DNA from: Bidens hawaiensis
Lineage: Eukaryota; Streptophyta; Magnoliopsida; Asterales; Asteraceae
Direction of reading: 5' to 3'
DNA length: 64,000 nt
Assembly: GCA_021521415.1 (NCBI GenBank)
Contig: JAIQDT010000028.1
Location: 62,001 to 126,000, forward strand
Positions 13,301-24,065 of the stretch are shown in pieces; the stretch's first letter is position 1, and each line of letters begins with the position of its first letter. The notes under the pieces are model-generated. The model worked only from the letters and a program-made list of their open reading frames with translations, was not told the DNA's origin and did not search any database. The translations under genes were made by a program, and so were the position numbers.

Positions 13301-14565
13301 ACCTACAAAAAAAAGAACACAAAATACAGATTATAGTTATACATAAACAGACAAAACAGATAATGAGATCTCAATATTTCAGATAACTACAAGTGAATAT
13401 GGCCACTTTCGACATTTTAACATCATTTTTCTCTGAAATTCGCTAGTGTATTATGTTGCTTAAAGTCAAATCTTAAACATGCATACCTTTTTAATTCCAA
13501 TCATGTTCAATCTATCATCACTTCCGATTGCAATGACAGCATCCACAACCATTTTTGCAAAAAAGTCCTTTTCACCTCCAATTAGCTTCGATGAGAGTGT
13601 TGTAGCAGCACATTTAGCTAATAAGTTTTTTTTTTCATCGAAACTTTTTCCCTCAATGCTAACAGCCAATTCCTTAATCTTCTGAATCGCCTGAAATAAA
13701 ATTCAAATTTACGACCCAAATCCTTTATCAGAAATGAACACATAGTTTCACATGTAAGATGTTATACAAAAAGCATCGATAAAATATACCATATTGGCAG
13801 CGGCTCGATAACTGCGTATCAGATTTTGAGGATGAACACCGTCTTCAATGAATGGCTTGGCCTCTCTCAAGAACTCACCAGCAAGAATAACTACAGTAGT
13901 GGTTCCATCACCAACCTGAACACAAATAAGCAAGTATTATTATATTTTAAAGTAGCTACTGAATATTCATTGATTTTTTTTATGCTGGTGAAGCATAATG
14001 TAACTACTTTCTCTTGCGAAAAAATAAAGGTACAGCAGATTGAGTAGTTAGCAAGCAGCATACATAGACATGAGGCAATTAAAATTGAAATTTATTTAAG
14101 ACCAAAAAAATAGTAAATTGTAAGTGTGTGAAAATAATAATGTTTACAGCATGATGAAAACACTGTGAATAATAGTTAGATCTGGAAATGAACCAAACAG
14201 TCACAGAGTACCTCTGAGTCCTGTGACTTGGCAATATCCACGAGTATCTTGGCGGCGGGATGCACGACATCGAGCAGCTTCATAATGGTGGCTCCGTCGT
14301 TGGAAATAGTGGTGTTGCCCTTATCATCGTGGATGAGTTTGTCCATTCCTCTGGGGCCTAGGGTCGTACGGACGACGTCAGCGATGGCCATACAGGCGTT
14401 GATGTTGCTCACCAGCTGCGGCTTGCCCTGCGAGGTGTCCGTGCCTTCTTTCAGAAGGATGATCTGCGGTTGCTGTTCAAATCAACCATATATATTATTA
14501 TTATTATTCACTCACACAAATCAAATCAAGAACCGAATGAAATGGAGTACCATCATTGATGCCAT
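4396..14565 (-). CDS. CCT7: T-complex protein 1 subunit eta (CCT7), 14 coding exons
   Basis: This encodes the eta subunit of the cytosolic group II chaperonin TRiC/CCT, which folds actin, tubulin and other proteins in an ATP-driven double ring. Coding exons in transcript order are 14551-14565, 14212-14472, 13790-13915, 13487-13690, 13133-13302, 12907-13042, 12691-12807, 12476-12595, 11995-12093, 11813-11902, 11536-11623, 5234-5322, 5076-5150 and 4396-4479. All junctions are GT-AG and they sum to 1,674 nt, or 557 residues plus TAA, the length known for plant CCT7. Family marks seen are [15 protein letters not shown] and [10 protein letters not shown] (exon 2), the nucleotide-binding GDGTTTVV (exon 3), the apical-domain exons 5-8, GGGAID (exon 9) and a Gly/Arg-rich tail ending GRGMRRR. 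The frame is intact, so the gene is probably functional. Intron 11 is 6.2 kb because of a transposon; the other introns are 52 to 596 bp. Confidence 0.95.
4693..4871. mobile_element. Tourist-like (PIF/Harbinger) MITE in CCT7 intron 13
   Basis: A 179-bp element with terminal inverted repeats GGGGGTGTTTGGGATT and AATCCCAAACACCCCC, flanked by TTA on both sides (4690-4692 and 4872-4874). The 3-bp TTA duplication is typical of Tourist elements. It lies between exons 13 and 14 of CCT7 and away from their splice sites. It is related to the MITE at 29666-29870 through the shared TGTTTGGGATT core. Confidence 0.8.
5571..11351. mobile_element. 5.78-kb non-autonomous Mutator-like element in CCT7 intron 11
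   Basis: Both ends begin GGGG on their own strand and share an inverted repeat of about 90 bp: the left end reads TTTACATACATCCCCTTA, and the reverse complement of the right end reads TTTACATATATCCCCTTC. Both continue through AAATTAATTACATAT. The flanks are TATATTGAA (5562-5570) and TATATTAAA (11352-11360), a 9-bp duplication with one mismatch. No MURA-like transposase is visible. The interior holds gene-like pieces, for example 6,940-7,250, about 9,700-9,840 and 10,440-10,580, that I cannot identify. They may be captured host fragments. The insertion enlarges intron 11 from roughly 0.4 kb to 6.2 kb. Confidence 0.75.
10937..11253 (+). mobile_element. 317-bp non-autonomous Helitron
   Basis: It starts TCTATATTATAATAGG right after an A (10936) and ends in CTAG right before a T (11254), the A|T insertion rule of Helitrons. 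A short hairpin, GTCC-ACC-GGAC (about 11229-11239), sits some 10 nt upstream of the CTAG, as Helitron 3' ends require. It has no coding capacity and lies inside the Mutator-like element, so it inserted later. Confidence 0.7.
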
Positions 14566-14666
14566 TTTCGTGCGCGGCGGAGAACAGTGGTGAATTAGGG
14601 TTTCGAAGTTATGTGTGTGTGTGTGGTGGCTTCGAATACTATATACGATACTGGTGTGTATCTAAT

Positions 14667-14703
<37 letters not shown>

Positions 14704-14868
14704 GGGGAGGATGTTTGATGGTGAGTATATGTATTTATAATTTCGATTTTTATCTAGAGCCCAGGAAAGTTACTCAGTAGCGTATCGGTTCAATTTGGTA
14801 CTTGTTTGCATTTGTTATTTGAGGTGAGTATAAATTGGGTAAAAACCGTAAGATCTGAATTACGATTT
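14566..14868 (-). promoter_or_regulatory. CCT7 upstream region with a (TAA)11 microsatellite
   Basis: About 300 bp separate the CCT7 start codon from the hAT-like element, so any core promoter and 5' UTR must fit here or use the transposon end. The region holds a GT/GTGG-rich tract near 14,610-14,630 and a perfect (TAA)11 run at 14671-14703. I cannot assign a transcription start site or TATA box with confidence. Confidence 0.4.
14671..14703. repeat. (TAA)11 microsatellite
   Basis: Eleven uninterrupted TAA units about 105 bp upstream of the CCT7 start codon. Such tracts vary in length between individuals. Confidence 0.9.
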
Positions 14869-15668
14869 GGGGCTGTTTGGCAAGTATTGAAACATTAAGT
14901 GCTGATCAATAAGATGTCTGAATGATTAAGAGAGTCTTAGCTATTAAGCGCTGAACCAGAAAGTGTTTTTTGGTTGGACCTCTGAATAACTGTACAGAAT
15001 GACTATTTTACCCCTCTAAACTATTTCGTTTTAAATGAAATATATTTGTTTGGTCAGAGCTTTGAATTATTGTACTAAACGATAAATAATTAAAAAGGAA
15101 AATAGAAACACCATTGAAAATCCAAATTACACATAAATCCTTCAAAATACATGAAATCATACTAAAATCCACATACAAATTAATGCTTTGTGTGCAAATT
15201 TAATTTCAGTCATTTGAAATTAGTTGACTAGCTATATGGTCACGCAAACTAGTCATATACTCAATGCCTTGTGCACTTGATTGTTGGTGTATGCAACTTG
15301 GTAAATGTAACATTTCATTAATATTGCACGTAACGAGAGACATAAGTTATCTTCTATTTTCTTCAAGTTCTACCATGATGTCCTCCACTTCACTTTCAAG
15401 CATGAACATACAAACAAAAACAAATAAATATATAAATCAAAGAATGATATGTGTTTTATGATTAAAACCTGCAACTTCTTGTTTTTTCTCTCAAACTAAT
15501 CTACATAATGTATGGCTAGCTCCGGAAAGGTTTTGATTAATTATTTTGTTATTTTTATGTTTCTTGTTGGGTTGATTATTTCATCAATAATGTAAACTCA
15601 ATTTATGTAAAGTTGTGAACTTTATAGCTCACATTCTTGTTCTTTAAGAACAAAAAACATAGCATTTT

Positions 15669-16290
15669 AATGGCAAGTTCAAGCTTTTTTTCTTGTGTTC
15701 TTAACTTTTTCATGGGGTTCTTGCTTACAAATGCAATTCAACCTTCACAAAAACAAGTCTTACTTCAATTAAGAAAACAGTTGAAGTACCCCAAAGCAAT
15801 TGGATATTTGGGTCAACACAAGTAATGATTTTGCTACTTGCATCAACACAAGTGAACATCACTTGTGAAAACAATTGTGTTACAAAGCTTAAAATAATGG
15901 GCTTATCTTTTTTTCAACTGCCAAAAAAAGGTAAAAAGTTTGAATTCTGATAGGTTTCCAATTCCTTCGCAAGTCCTTTCTACTAATTTTTTAATGGACT
16001 CTTTGATAGCCACTTTATCAAGATTAACAAGCTTGAAAGTTCTTAGCTTGGTTTCTCTAGGAATATACCTTAATAAAATCAAAGATTGCACACACTTGAG
16101 TATATTGATTTGAGTTTTAAAAAGATTAGTAAAGCTTGAAAGTGTGATTCTTGATGGGAATTATTTGAATCACAGTTTCCCTGATGGTGTTGACAAATTA
16201 TCATTGTCAAGTTTGAACCTAAGAGATAACTTCTTTTTTGGTCAATTACCAGATTTACCAACCAGTTTGATCATTTTGCAATTTACATCA
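15669..16290 (+). pseudogene. Fragment of an LRR receptor-like kinase gene, frameshifted
   Basis: A start codon at 15669 opens a signal-peptide-like hydrophobic stretch followed by QPSQKQVLLQLRKQLKYP, which resembles the N-terminus of plant LRR receptor-like kinases of the At3g03770 type. After a frameshift near 15,816 the next frame reads NDFATCINTSEHHL, and a third gives ENNCVTKLKIMG. Typical LRR pieces follow: TSLKVLSLVSLGIY near 16,020-16,070, then LILDGNYLNH-like and KLSSLSSLNLRDN near 16,130-16,225. At least three frameshifts and several stops break it, and there is no transmembrane or kinase part. It lies inside the hAT-like element, so it may be a captured and decayed gene piece. The kinase subgroup is tentative. 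Confidence 0.7.
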
Positions 16291-16740
16291 TAGCAATAAC
16301 TCATTCTCTGGTCAAAATTTGTATACTATTTTCTATTAATTGGTATATAGTTAACAAGTATATGTCTATTAGTGTATAAGCGCGACATTACGCGCAAGTA
16401 CAAAACCTTTAGTTAACACAAAACACAAAATAATTTGTTTTACCATCTTGAAAAGTCAGCAATTCTAGATGGATGATTCGTACTTCAATTTTGTATTAAT
16501 AGTGAGATAAAATCCTATTTTGTACAAAGCTTTTAAAACAATTTCATGATAAGTACTTCAATTTTGTAGATCTCATAGGAGCAGATGAAATTGAAAGTTT
16601 TTTTATTATCACAAATAGTTCAATTATAGGCTAATAATGATTTGTAGTGTTTAATTTCGTAACTTGAAAAAGAAAGGATGAGAACCTGAAAAAAGATTAA
16701 ACGAAGACAGAAACGGCTGAGAGAGGCAGCGCCAACCCGC

Positions 16741-16866
16741 AACAGGGGGCCGACGACGGTGAGCGGTGGCGGGGGGCCTGCGACAGGCGGTGGTTTTCGA
16801 CGGTGAGCGGTGGCGGGGGGCCTGCGACTGGGAACGGTGGCGGGGGGCCTACGACGGTGAGAGGCA
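16741..16866. repeat. GC-rich minisatellite
   Basis: Three imperfect units built on GGTGGCGGGGGGCC(T)GCGAC, interleaved with CGACGGTGAGCGGTGG, in otherwise AT-rich DNA. The minus-strand reading frame across it is a Pro/Arg-rich translation of the repeat. Confidence 0.7.
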
Positions 16867-17090
16867 GCAGCTATTAGGTTGAATGTGCTGCTGATATGTG
16901 GTAGAAGGAATGCCTCAGGGCAGTGGGCAAAAGGGTCTTGTTGTTCATTCAAATTCTTCTAAAAGTTGTACGATTAAGAGGCTGATACAACCATTCAGAC
17001 ATGAACTTTTTATAAAACGAACACTCTTAATCTAACCAAATCAGACCTGAGTCATTAAGAGGACCATTCAGACTCAAAACAAACAGCCCC

Positions 17091-18266
17091 TCAGTTAGTT
17101 ACAATACAGTTGGTTCTCAGGTCCTAAAAGTATCGTTAAACGGGTTTGGGTTCGGGTTCAGGTGGGGTTTCGCGAGTCTAATCCTTTTTTTACATAAACT
17201 AGATAAAAGTCGTGAGACCTGAAACGATCAGACCCGGATATTAACAATAAGGTTGGGTCTCACAAGTTTAACCCGTTTGCACACCCCTACTTGTTATCAA
17301 TGTTGTAAAAGTAGGTCTAGAAGGGCGAGTACTCTCCGAGTAATCGCTACAAGGTATGACACCGAGACAACTTTCTTTAACTTCACCTAGTTACTAATAT
17401 TTGATCAAACATGGTCAACCTTAGCCACAATCAAATCTACTCTATCAACTTAGACCGATTTCGACTTCAATAAAATAAAACATAATTCGTATTATATCAC
17501 ATTAAAGAACAAAGATCATTTTTTAATTGATGATTAGCAATTTTTAAGATAATTTAGAATTTAAAAATATATTTCTCTTACTTATATTGATATTCACTTA
17601 TTTTGTTATAAATATTAGTAAACATATGATAACTGACATATGTATAATATCAAAAAAAAAATTATGTTTATCATGTCCAAATACTCCAAGTATATCCAAC
17701 TCACCAGTCTGCTGCTTAAGATCTGTATAGCGACTTTTGAAACCTTGTTTGTTATAGAAACCGAAAGAGAAAAAAAAAAATAAAGTTGTAATATACGAAA
17801 GGGATATTTTTATATGGATTGAAAACCATAAAACAAACACATGTACTGGTTTCTATTATGACAACCCTACTTTCAAGTTTGACGCTATCGATAATAGGTT
17901 TAAAAGGTAATTTAAATTTTATAAATAGTGAATTCATTCCTTGATATATGTTATGGTTGATAAGACTATTCGCTATGGGCACGGAAGGGGGCGCGAAAGG
18001 GGGGTGAACACCGCCAGTGGGCGCCGACTGTGGGGGCGCAGAGGGGGGGGGGGGGGGGGCGGGCGCCTTCTCGACGGCCGACGCGGAAGAGTTGAATTAA
18101 TGGAGGGCCCGCCCCAACGGTTATATTTCTAATCGGTAAAAAAAATTATTTTAACCAATTTCTCTACAAATTCAAACCATTTTTCCTATTTTACTCAAAC
18201 AAGTTTCATTTTCACACCAACATTTACTCTAAAACTTTGAAACTTTCACAATCATGAATCCTAGCT
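17091..18266. other. Non-coding DNA with G-rich tracts
   Basis: No supported gene. Around 17,980-18,110 the DNA is strongly G-rich and includes a run of about 17 G near 18,042-18,059. A weak hint at 18,100-18,260 (CCCGCCCCAACGG, then a CT-rich leader and an ATG at 18,254) is the kind of sequence seen at the start of some Harbinger-type genes. The frame is lost at once in a Cassandra-like repeat. Confidence 0.4.
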
Positions 18267-18363
18267 CAAACCCAAACCCAAACCCGAACACAAGGTTGAG
18301 CTCAAACCCGAACTCGAACCCGAACCCGAACCCAAACCCAAACCCAAACCCAAACCCAAACCC
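18267..18363. repeat. (CCCAAA/CCCGAA)n hexanucleotide repeat
   Basis: An imperfect array of AACCCA and AACCCG units that translates as alternating Asn-Pro on the plus strand. It resembles telomere sequence but is not the plant telomere repeat (CCCTAAA), so it is better read as a simple-sequence repeat. Confidence 0.85.
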
Positions 18364-18421
18364 ATGGGATCCGAGTTGTATGTGGTGGGCTCGTTTGCTT
18401 GCAAATAGCGTCGACCTTAAT

Positions 18422-18740
18422 TGTGGCATGCCATATCGGTTGGGAGGAGAACTTAGCCTTCTTTATAAGAAGGTGGATACCTTCCCCATCATAACGCGTT
18501 TTGGGCGCTTAATGGTAGTGGATGAGAGGAAAACTCCATAGTTAAGCGTGTTCAGGTGGAAATAGTATCAGGATGGGTGACCTCCTGGGAAGTCTTCACC
18601 TAGGCAACCAAAAGCAAATCCGTGAGGCGATGGTGGTACGTCCCGGCCAAATATTGTCCACCATCGCCTCACGAAAAATATTATGTTAGCCCAGCTACTG
18701 CCGCACCAGAATATTGTCCGCTTTGGCCGAGACGTAAATC
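18422..18740 (+). mobile_element. Cassandra-like TRIM LTR carrying 5S rRNA sequence
   Basis: The stretch holds the hallmarks of a Cassandra LTR: a CATATCGGTTGGGAGGAGAA start, TTCTTTATAAGAAGGTGG, ACGCGTTTTGGG, then the 5S rRNA internal promoter. The 5S part is near 18,525-18,600: AGTTAAGCGTGTTC (box A side), a degraded intermediate element, and GGATGGGTGACCTCCTGGGA (box C). ATTGTCCGCTTTGGCC follows near 18,712. The 5S-like 5' half is missing and the match is imperfect, so this is not a 5S rRNA gene. Only one LTR is seen and no primer-binding site follows, so it is a solo or truncated copy. Exact ends are uncertain. Confidence 0.7.
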
Positions 18741-19657
18741 TAAAACCGAAACAAAACCAAAAACTGTAAATCCGAAACAAAATACTAAATAATGTTAGAC
18801 CCATCTAAAACGAACTAAAAAAAATCAAACCGGAACGACATTGAAATGAATTAAAACTAAAACCGAACAAAAACCAAAATGAAACCAAAATAAAAAAATA
18901 ACTACCATGAAACCTTGAAAAGAAAAACCCGATCTCATTAACGAACAAATGTATTAATAATAATATTGTAACATTTCGGATTTTTCACGAACGAATTTAT
19001 ACCTTTACCCGACTCATTTTATGTTCGGGAAATTTCATCACTGAAAAATAATCGCGTATATCGAGAAATTATTTTACAAGTTATATTAGTTTATTATATT
19101 TAATTAATAAATATTTAATGTTGGAAAATATACATCTTTCACCCAAAACTAAACTTTAATCTTCTAATGTTTCCATCTCCAATCTCTAGGGACTAAATTG
19201 CAATTTATGTATAATATTTTGTAACCCATTTACCCAGACTCAAAATCCATACCCTTTTACCTAAACCGTGAACCATTTAGTTAACTTGAGCCACAATTAT
19301 CGATCTAAATAAAGAATTGAATCATGCTTTTGATCCTTCTTGCCAATATCGACCTAACCTTCATAATGAATTAGGAAATAAGATCAATAACAAACCGTAT
19401 TGATATAAAAAATTAAACCGTCCTAATCTAAATTGATTATATAACACAGAATTGATAATAATGCAATTCATCACGTCTGCACCTCCTACATAACCCGTCG
19501 ATCAATAGCCCTAAACCTAATTACATTTATTTTGGTTGCAACCTATCTGTTCGTCATCATCCTTTGGCCGTCGTGAAGAGGGTGTCGTTCTCCTTGATTT
19601 CGTTATCAATAAAGGTAATTAAAGTATGCACTAGGTTCGTAAATCATCAATAAACAA
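18741..19657. other. AT-rich non-coding DNA
   Basis: Low-complexity stretches rich in AAACCGAAC and AAACCAAAA words lead into ordinary AT-rich sequence. No gene or bounded repeat is supported. Confidence 0.5.
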
Positions 19658-22610
19658 TGTAACACCCCGTAACCGCAGCGGAAACGTAAACGGGATGCGA
19701 CAGACACCTCTGATATCAACCACATTGTTTATAAAGAAAACTGAATGCATTAATATACTTCAAAATTTCATTATCTCGTATTTCATTACCGTCTAGGTGA
19801 TACACACATCATACAATATGATACATAATTCTATCTGTTATAATGTTTCCTAACATCCCGCACGCAAATCTTACACACATCAAGCACTTAGCACGTACAC
19901 TTCATCTTAATTGTACCTGAAAAGCATGTGAGAAAACGGGTCAACTACGAATAGTTGGTGAGTTTCACAATTTTAGTAAACCATGATAAATCCATATCAT
20001 AATATAATATTATCTGTGGACACTGTTAACCCAGTACTGTACTCACTCCGGGGGCAATGTTAACCCGGAAACACTTCTAGGGACACTGTTAACCCAGTAC
20101 TGTACTCCCTCCGGGGGCAATGTTAACCCGGAAACACTTCCAAAGACATCTGGGGACACTGTTAACCCAGTCTTGTACCCATTCCGTACGATTCCCGTAC
20201 AATCAAATATTTATAAACACACGCAAGTCCATGCGTTCAGTATGTACTTAAACATTTTAATAGAAACATGCTTCCGCCCCGGGAAAATATTTGAAAACAA
20301 TTCAGAAAAAAGGGGCTCGTGAAACTCACCTTAGCACATGCAAGCAGGTAACAACAATCATTATCAATTAACGCGTCCAATCTGTAATATGATCCCTAAG
20401 ATCGTTATTATACACTTATTGTTTATATAATCTTTTAACCGTATCGACTGGTATATCTGGGGACACTGTTAACCCAGCACTGTACCCGTTCTGGGGGCAA
20501 GGTTAACCCAGAAACACTTCTCCGGACTCAGATTGTGATGTCGTTTAGAGTTCACTGGTCAAAATTATTATTAGTCGTTTTTTCCGTTTTGCGTGCCTAG
20601 CAAGGTTATCCGTTTTTACGTTCCAAAAATGAGTTTGGTCACATACGACCCGAAAATAGTTGTTGACTGATAATTTAGTTAAAGTTGTGAAATTAGAGCT
20701 CGGTTTAGACGCCCCGATTGGCCGCGGGACCCGTTTCTGTCTTTGGCGTAACGGAAACTGTTAAATCGGTTAAAAATACCCAAATCATCCGAATTATTTT
20801 TGGATTTTTACTTGTTTAACTCATTTATATGAAAATAGTTCATTTTTAGGGTTTTTATACACCAGTCAGCTCGCTTAAGCGAACTTCACCGGTTTACGCG
20901 TTTTAACTTTAAAAGTTTGATAATTAGCACGATTAATTATCCGTTTACTCTCGGATCTTGAAATTTTGTACAAATTACTTTTTAACAGTGGGTAATTTTA
21001 TAAAAATATTTCCAGAATTAATTCTTATATTTAAAATTTATTTATCTATTTTTAAACACCATTTAAACACTAAATATGTCGTAAATACCAAACGATCTTA
21101 GAAAAATCCCAAATTTTTCCTGAATGTCCCCTGCCATCCACATAGTCCCCTGTAATTTTTCCAGAACCAAAATCTTCTTTTACATCCCCTTTTTACTAAA
21201 ACCGAGCTAGAAATCCCTAGAACTCGTTTAACCGAAAAGCCTACTTAGACTTCTCCAACGGACCTCAAATTTTGTGTGTGACTTATACATGATATGAAAA
21301 GCTTATCTGCAATTTTCCAGAATTTTTCATGATATTTAACTATTTTTTACCATTTTTGGCCAAAACCGAGCATTAAATTCACCAAATATTCATCCTTTAT
21401 CCAAAAATTACCAAAAATTCACAGAACTCATATTTTCATGTGTTTAACACCTCTGTAAAATTTCATGACATAACTCTAAAGCATCAATAATCTGCCCAAA
21501 TTTCCCAAAACCGAACATAACCGAATATACCTTTCGTTTTCCGCCACTACGAGCTACAAACTCGTCTTTCTGCCTTATCTACCACTAAATACAGAGCCTA
21601 CAATCAACATACCACAATACCAAGCAAGTTACACTCACGATCAAGCCATTTCTTTCATGGTTTCGGTTATGATTCCAAAAACAAAGATTTAACCGTAAAA
21701 ATTCGTTTTCGGTTCGTTTAACTCCTTTCTTGGACCAAGATCCCTTGTATAACCCGTATACATCACTTAATCATGCAAGAATCGGTTTTCATCTTTGAAA
21801 CCTCATTTTCTTGCAAACAAACTCAAGAAAGGAAGATGAACACACATATAACTCGATCATTACCTCGTTGTTCTTGCTCAACACTCGGGTTTAAGCCTTT
21901 GGAATTGAGAGAAAGTGTTGAAGATTGTGTTTTGTTGTTTGAAAAAAGAAAAAAAAAAGAAATAATAACCATGGAGGCCGATCGGTCTTTGATAAGGGGT
22001 GGGGTGGGACCCACTCCTTCATTCTTGGCCACACATTCGGATTTTCGTAATCTGGATAATGTTTTGGATAATCTGGTTCAGTTCGTTTCTCGGTTAAACG
22101 TTTAATTCGGCTTAAAACGAGGCTAAACGGTCGTTTTTCGGCTTAAAAATGAAATTTATATAAAACCGATTTAAAAACCTTATAAACATAAACCATGACA
22201 TTTATTATCTTAAAACATCATATTATTAATAACTGCGCATCTTTTTCGGCTTGGTCGATCGTCTCTTGCTTGGTTTGGTATTAAAGGTTTCGTTTAACAT
22301 ACCGACGTATCGTTAAATCGAAATTCTTTTTCTGTGCTATACTTTACTTATCTCGAAGCATTAATGCTTCGTAACATCACTAAATATCATATATATTGTC
22401 TATAATGAAATCCCCGATTCGTTCGGGTTTCAATAAGCGTCAATCGGTTAATCGTAATTCCAATACGATTCACTGTATAATCGAGTATGATTCGTACTGT
22501 GAATCATATATATTCGTATAAGCGCAATATAATTCATATATTCTTTATTAAATAGCACATAAATAGTATATACCGGTTAAGGTATACCTGATTTTGTCGG
22601 AATCGTTACA
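19658..22610 (-). mobile_element. Solo LTR, 2.95 kb, Gypsy-type ends
   Basis: It begins TGTAACACCCCGTAACCG and ends GGAATCGTTACA, and is flanked by identical AACAA 5-mers (19653-19657 and 22611-22615). No gag-pol or second LTR lies between, which is the mark of LTR-LTR recombination. The TGTAACACCCCG end matches the PBS-side end of the Gypsy element at 31,395, so the element was probably on the minus strand. The LTR contains tandem units of about 65-70 bp at 20,013-20,180, with another at 20,457-20,522, built on GGGACACTGTTAACCCAG. Confidence 0.75.
20013..20180. repeat. Tandem repeat inside the solo LTR
   Basis: Two full units and one partial unit of about 65-70 bp alternate GGGACACTGTTAACCCAGTA with GGGGGCAATGTTAACCCGGA. 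A further diverged unit lies at 20,457-20,522. The shared GTTAAC(C) core gives each unit two related half-repeats. Confidence 0.8.
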
Positions 22611-22738
22611 AACAATAGCCCTAACGTTAATTCAACGAATAATTATCGGATTACTCGATTGATAATCTAGGGTTTATGAATCAAAATTGGGTTTAAATTG
22701 TTTCTATATATATTAAATCGTTTCTAGATCTAAACCAA

Positions 22739-22825
22739 CTGACACACCAGCTCAGTTGGCTGGTGTGTGTGTTCAACCAAGGGTCCGGCCACAGGTCACG
22801 GGTTCGAGTCCCAGCAGTCCGTTTT
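22739..22825 (+). mobile_element. tRNA-derived SINE head
   Basis: An A-box-like CAGCTCAGTTGG and a good B box, GGTTCGAGTCCC, lie in order with tRNA-like spacing of about 45 nt, embedded in AT-rich DNA. There is no foldable acceptor stem, so this is not a working tRNA gene. The arrangement fits the 5' head of a tRNA-derived SINE. I cannot define the 3' end. Confidence 0.55.
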
Positions 22826-23154
22826 TGGATATTTTTATTTTTCATTGTTTTAATATATTTTTAAATGGTTTATAATATATGATAATTAACATTAAAAATT
22901 AAATAAACAATATTTTATCTAAACCGACATCACAAAGTTAACGTTTCGTGTCCAATAGTCTCTTTACAAGTTTCATGTGTCTATGTTTGTATATATATCT
23001 ATGCGTGTGTGTGTGTGTATATATATATGTTATTAATAATAAATCATCATTATTTTATTTAAAAAACCCGACCTTAATATTAAGGCTTATCATTGTTAAA
23101 ACATCTTTATCAATTTACCTATATTTATTATGTATATGTATAAATATGTATATA
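22826..23154. other. AT-rich DNA with TA/GT microsatellites
   Basis: It contains a GTGTGTGTGTGTATATATATA run near 23,003 but no gene. It could be the body of the preceding SINE or unrelated sequence. Confidence 0.4.
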
Positions 23155-23566
23155 TCAATCAATCAATCAATCATGCCCAGTAAAATCCCACCGACAGCAA
23201 AGCTATAAGTAGGGTCTGGGGAGGGTGGGATGTAGGCACACCGTACCTCCATCCAAAGGAATGAAGAGGTGGCTTCCAGAGAGACCCTCGGCTCTAAGTA
23301 CATGTGTATGAAGCAAAATAAAGGAAATCAAAGTTTAACATTTATATACAAACTACTACTAATTATAATAGTATTAATAATAAGATCACAGTTTAACAGC
23401 TATATAAAAGCTAATAATAATTATAATAATAATAATAATATATGTAAGGGAAATACCATTATGGTATGCGACCTAAATAAGTTAAGTCTAAGCCCTAAGG
23501 TATTCAATTCTCTCTAAAAATCCTTAACTTTAATTCTACTTCTCCACGAATTCCTATCCTCGACCA
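23155..23566 (-). mobile_element. 3' part of an RTE-like LINE (left half)
   Basis: Read on the minus strand, 23,566-23,500 continues the reverse transcriptase C-terminus begun at 25,720 (DRNSWRSRIKV), then stops. The 3' UTR follows, with the conserved plant block CGAGGGTCTCTCTGGAAGCC near 23,270-23,290 and CCTACATCCCACCCTCCCC near 23,217-23,236. The element ends in a (TGAT)n tail (plus strand ATCA units at 23155-23174). Short-repeat tails rather than poly(A) fit RTE-type LINEs or SINEs mobilised by them. Confidence 0.65.
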
Positions 23567-24065
23567 TGTAACATCCTAAAATTTTTAATGTTGAATAAAG
23601 AAAGTTACGTTTAGTGATTTCGCGTTATTAATTAATTAATATCGAGTAAGGAGTGGATCATGGACTTAGATTAATTGAGATGGGTTAAATGAGAATGGGC
23701 CTTAGGTCCATGGGCTTTAAGGGATATAAATATCCCCTAAACCCTAAACCATCATTCATTTCCATCTTATTCTCTAACACACTCCGAAACACACACACAC
23801 CACACACCGCCATACGGCCGGCGGCCGAGGGAGAGGAACGAACAAGATCCGAGAGAGAGTGAACGATTAGTTGTGATTAAACAAGTTAAACGAGATCCAA
23901 ACGAGCACAAAAAGGTATGTTCTTGACCTTTAAAGTTTAAAGATCCAAGCTTTATAGTATATACGGGGTATATATACGACCGAAATGGTTAGGGAACGTT
24001 AGTGGGTGATGTCGAACCATAACAAGGGTATTAAAATCGCCAAAATGTGTGATAAAAACCAAACC

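Larger units (their letters stand above)
14869..17090. mobile_element. hAT-like non-autonomous element, about 2.2 kb
   Basis: The left end reads GGGGCTGTTTGG and the right end reads CAAACAGCCCC, an 11-bp terminal inverted repeat. Both subterminal regions are rich in CTGAATG/CATTCAG and ATTAAGAG/CTCTTAAT words, a pattern of hAT-type elements. I do not see a matching 8-bp target duplication (TACGATTT against TCAGTTAG). The two ends could therefore belong to a decayed element or to two elements. It contains the LRR gene fragment and a GC-rich minisatellite. Confidence 0.5.

Noticed and set aside
16620..16952. Minus-strand Pro/Arg-rich protein
   Set aside because: It is the translation of a GC-rich minisatellite within the hAT-like element.
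18267..18363. Interstitial telomere sequence
   Set aside because: The unit is CCCAAA/CCCGAA, not the plant telomere unit CCCTAAA.
18254..18541. A protein-coding gene with an Asn-Pro repeat
   Set aside because: The N-terminal half is a translated hexanucleotide repeat and the rest is the Cassandra-like LTR read through.
18530..18610. A functional 5S rRNA gene
   Set aside because: Only the internal promoter part is recognisable, with mismatches, no complete 120-nt unit and no T-run terminator; the Cassandra-like LTR context explains it.
20013..20180. A CRISPR-like array
   Set aside because: The repeats are direct tandem units in a plant LTR without unique spacers; the same holds for the arrays at 24,066 and 25,048.
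22739..22825. A tRNA gene
   Set aside because: The A and B boxes are tRNA-like, but no acceptor or anticodon stem pairs properly; a SINE head explains it better.
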